A stretch of 8,482 nt of DNA, taken from NCBI GenBank assembly GCA_025456495.1, contig JALOKO010000133.1, positions 1-8,482 of the forward strand. Reading direction: 5' to 3'. The notes below the pieces were generated by a model. That model searched no databases, was not told the origin of the DNA, and was given only the letters and a program-made list of their open reading frames with translations. The translations under genes and the position numbers were made by a program. The DNA is from Bryobacterales bacterium. GTDB lineage: Bacteria > Acidobacteriota > Terriglobia > Bryobacterales > Bryobacteraceae. This document shows positions 7,213 through 8,482 of the stretch, in pieces (positions within the stretch are counted from its first letter, which is position 1; each line of letters opens with the position of its first letter).

Positions 7213-7280
7213 CTCCAACACCGTGGCCGCTCCAACACCGTGGCCGCTCCAACACCCAGGCCACTCCAACACCCAGGCCA
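7213..7280. repeat. Four tandem 17-bp repeats upstream of galU
   Basis: Four head-to-tail units start at 7213, 7230, 7247 and 7264. Units 1 and 2 are identical (CTCCAACACCGTGGCCG). Units 3 and 4 are identical to each other (CTCCAACACCCAGGCCA) and differ from units 1-2 in the last third. A trace of a fifth unit (CTC) begins at 7281. GTGGCC in units 1-2 is complementary to GGCCAC at the unit 3/4 and 4/5 joins, so the array can fold on itself. The unit is not a multiple of three and no gene spans it. It ends 67 bp before the galU start. The rest of the 7115-7347 spacer holds only a weak GCGGCC/GGCCGC inverted repeat (7170-7192) and the dyad at 7287. Confidence 0.9.
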
Positions 7281-7286
7281 CTCGGC

Positions 7287-7300
7287 GTGGGACTTCCCAC
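7287..7300. promoter_or_regulatory. Short dyad GTGGGA-CT-TCCCAC upstream of galU
   Basis: A perfect 6+6 inverted repeat with a 2-bp spacer, 48-61 bp before the galU ATG and directly after the tandem repeats. As RNA it would form a 5-bp stem with a 4-nt loop. No T-tract follows, so it is not a normal terminator; it could be a protein-binding site. A weak -10-like TACGAT lies at 7334-7339 without a good -35. Confidence 0.3.
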
Positions 7301-7339
7301 ATGGGTAAGCGCCCCCCAAATCCCTTTTGAGGATACGAT

Positions 7340-7343
7340 AGGG
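7340..7343 (+). promoter_or_regulatory. Ribosome binding site of galU
   Basis: AGGG ends 4 nt before the ATG. A second purine-rich stretch, GAGGA (7329-7333), is too far away to be the main site. Confidence 0.45.
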
Positions 7344-7347
7344 ACGT

Positions 7348-8238
7348 ATGCCATTTACATTGCGCAAGGCCGTGTTCCCTTGCGCGGGCCTAGGAACCCG
7401 ATTCCTTCCCGCCACCAAAGCGCAGCCCAAAGAGATGCTGACCCTGGTGGACAAACCCCTCATCCAATACGGTGTGGAAGAGGCGCTCGCGGCGGGCATC
7501 CCGGACATCCTGGTAATCACCAGCCGCGGGAAATCCTCCATCGAAGATCATTTCGACTTCAGCCCAGAGCTGGAAAGCGCTCTGCAGCAGAAGGGGAAAA
7601 CCAAGCTGCTGGAAGAGGTGAAGGCCGTCAGCGACCTCATCAGCATCGGCTTTGTCCGGCAGAAGCGCGCGCTGGGCTTGGGACATGCCGTCCGCTGCGC
7701 CCGGGACATGGTGGGTGACGAGCCATTCGCCGTCCTACTGCCTGATGACATCATCCGTTCGGAGACGCCTGCTCTGCTGCAAATGAAGGGCGTTTTCCAG
7801 CAGCTGGGCGCGTCCGTCATTGCGCTCATGCGCGTCCCCCGCGAAGAGATCTCCGCTTATGGTGTGGTTGAGGCCACTCCCCATCCCTTCCCCGGTCCCC
7901 CGAACCGCCTCTTTCGCCTTCATGGGATGGTGGAGAAACCCAGCGCCCAGGATGCTCCCAGTGACCTTGCCATCATCGGCCGCTACATCCTGATGCCAGA
8001 GATCTTCCGTTTTCTCGACGCAACCGAGACCGGAGCCGGGGGCGAACTCCAACTCACCGACGCCATTCGGAACATGCTGGCCGAGTTCCCCGTCTTCGGC
8101 TATGTCTTTGAAGGGACCCGCTACGATGCCGGAGACAAGTTCGGCTATTTGCAGGCCACCCTGGATTTTGCCCTGCACCACCCCGAATTAGGAACTCGCT
8201 TCGCCGCCCATTTGCGGACGAAACAAGCTACCCTTTGA
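7348..8238 (+). CDS. galU: UTP-glucose-1-phosphate uridylyltransferase
   Basis: A 296-residue cytoplasmic enzyme of normal family length. It makes UDP-glucose and pyrophosphate from UTP and glucose-1-phosphate, feeding glycan, envelope and trehalose/galactose pathways. The nucleotidyltransferase signature GLGTRFLPATKAQPKEML is at 14-31, with Gln26 where many GalU proteins have Ile or Ser. Other motifs are DKPLIQYGVEEA (35-46), EDHFD (66-70), LGLGHAV (109-115), LLPDDII (130-136; Asp133 is a likely metal/substrate residue), YGVVE (171-175), VEKP (195-198), GRYIL (211-215), GGELQLTDAI (231-240) and YDAGDKFGYLQA (259-270). All hallmark motifs are present, so it should be active. It follows the kinase by 233 bp and probably has its own promoter. 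The next gene starts 37 bp downstream, so the two may share a transcript. Confidence 0.97.
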   Translation: MPFTLRKAVFPCAGLGTRFLPATKAQPKEMLTLVDKPLIQYGVEEALAAGIPDILVITSRGKSSIEDHFDFSPELESALQQKGKTKLLEEVKAVSDLISIGFVRQKRALGLGHAVRCARDMVGDEPFAVLLPDDIIRSETPALLQMKGVFQQLGASVIALMRVPREEISAYGVVEATPHPFPGPPNRLFRLHGMVEKPSAQDAPSDLAIIGRYILMPEIFRFLDATETGAGGELQLTDAIRNMLAEFPVFGYVFEGTRYDAGDKFGYLQATLDFALHHPELGTRFAAHLRTKQATL

Positions 8239-8265
8239 GGTTGCCGCTCACGGTCATGTACCGCC

Positions 8266-8270
8266 GGAGG
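8266..8270 (+). promoter_or_regulatory. Strong ribosome binding site of the gene starting at 8276
   Basis: GGAGG, 5 nt before the ATG. It is the best Shine-Dalgarno sequence in the window and is the main support for this start. Confidence 0.65.
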
Positions 8271-8275
8271 TCATC

Positions 8276-8482
8276 ATGCCTACTACCGTATCGCCCGAAT
8301 CCCTCTCCAAGCTTGCCGATGTCCTGATCGCCTGTCCGCTGGACGCTCCGCTGCGCCCTGAACTCCGCAATACCATCGCCGAACGCCTGGCTGTGCTGGA
8401 GTTGGACGAATTCCTGCTCTACCCCAGCTCACTCACGCAGGATCCGCGCCACCACGCTCGTTACTTCCTGGCCGCCGACTTC
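8276..8482 (+). CDS. Unrecognised protein, N-terminal part (3' partial)
   Basis: The frame is open from ATG 8276 to the window end (69 codons), begins MPTTVSPESLSKLADVLIAC and follows a strong GGAGG. GC-rich third positions (mostly G or C) support real coding. No signal peptide or membrane helix is seen. The visible part looks helical and soluble, with a Leu-rich stretch (about 33-49, TIAERLAVLELDEFLLY). I do not recognise the family and give no function. The 37-bp gap after galU suggests co-transcription. Confidence 0.7.
   Translation, partial: MPTTVSPESLSKLADVLIACPLDAPLRPELRNTIAERLAVLELDEFLLYPSSLTQDPRHHARYFLAADF

Noticed and set aside
7213..7280. CRISPR array
   Set aside because: The units are only 17 bp and directly joined, with no spacers between repeats and no cas genes nearby.
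6203..7354. Long minus-strand open frame (383 codons) across the kinase gene and the repeat spacer
   Set aside because: It lies antisense to a kinase with all motifs, has low-complexity Gly/Ala/Arg-rich sequence with no recognisable domain, and arises from the GC-rich codon pattern of the real gene.
7116..7718. Plus-strand frame running from the repeats into galU
   Set aside because: It overlaps galU in another frame and translates to Pro/Arg/His-rich sequence; the 17-bp repeats shift frame in each unit.

Overview
This is a GC-rich bacterial window. It combines several Hanks-type Ser/Thr kinases, an ECF sigma factor fused by overlap to a kinase gene, a secreted DUF1080 (3-keto-disaccharide hydrolase family) protein and a Tat-targeted beta-propeller lipoprotein. 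Together these suggest a soil or aquatic bacterium rich in eukaryote-like kinases, most likely Acidobacteriota. Planctomycetota, Myxococcota or a Xanthomonadales-like gammaproteobacterium are not excluded. No rRNA, tRNA, insertion sequence or CRISPR array is visible.

Layout. (1) Positions 1-738 (+) hold the 3' end of a membrane-anchored kinase-like protein; its catalytic half lies outside the window and the visible C-lobe is degenerate. (2) It converges on a four-gene minus-strand block read from 5249 down to 766: a secreted DUF1080 protein (5249-4467), a Tat-dependent YncE-like beta-propeller lipoprotein (4443-3304), an ECF sigma factor (3179-2535) and a Ser/Thr kinase with a membrane segment and TPR-like tail (2538-766). 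The last two overlap by ATGA. The 23-bp gap between the first two suggests one transcript; the 124-bp gap before the sigma gene may hold its own control region. (3) A divergent plus-strand gene (5390-7114) encodes a kinase with six predicted N-terminal membrane helices. (4) A 233-bp spacer (7115-7347) contains four tandem 17-bp repeats in an AABB order and a short dyad. (5) galU (7348-8238) follows. (6) It is followed 37 bp later by the start of an unrecognised gene (8276 to the window end).

How the genes may work together (inference). The sigma/kinase pair has the hallmarks of a phosphorylation-controlled ECF system: no adjacent anti-sigma factor, a coupled kinase, and a sigma region 2.2 lacking most of the usual acidic residues. 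The two exported proteins just upstream in the same orientation are natural candidates for its regulon or for envelope components of the same response. The six-helix kinase, transcribed divergently from the same 140-bp region, could add a second signalling input. galU supplies UDP-glucose for envelope and exopolysaccharide synthesis and is probably housekeeping.
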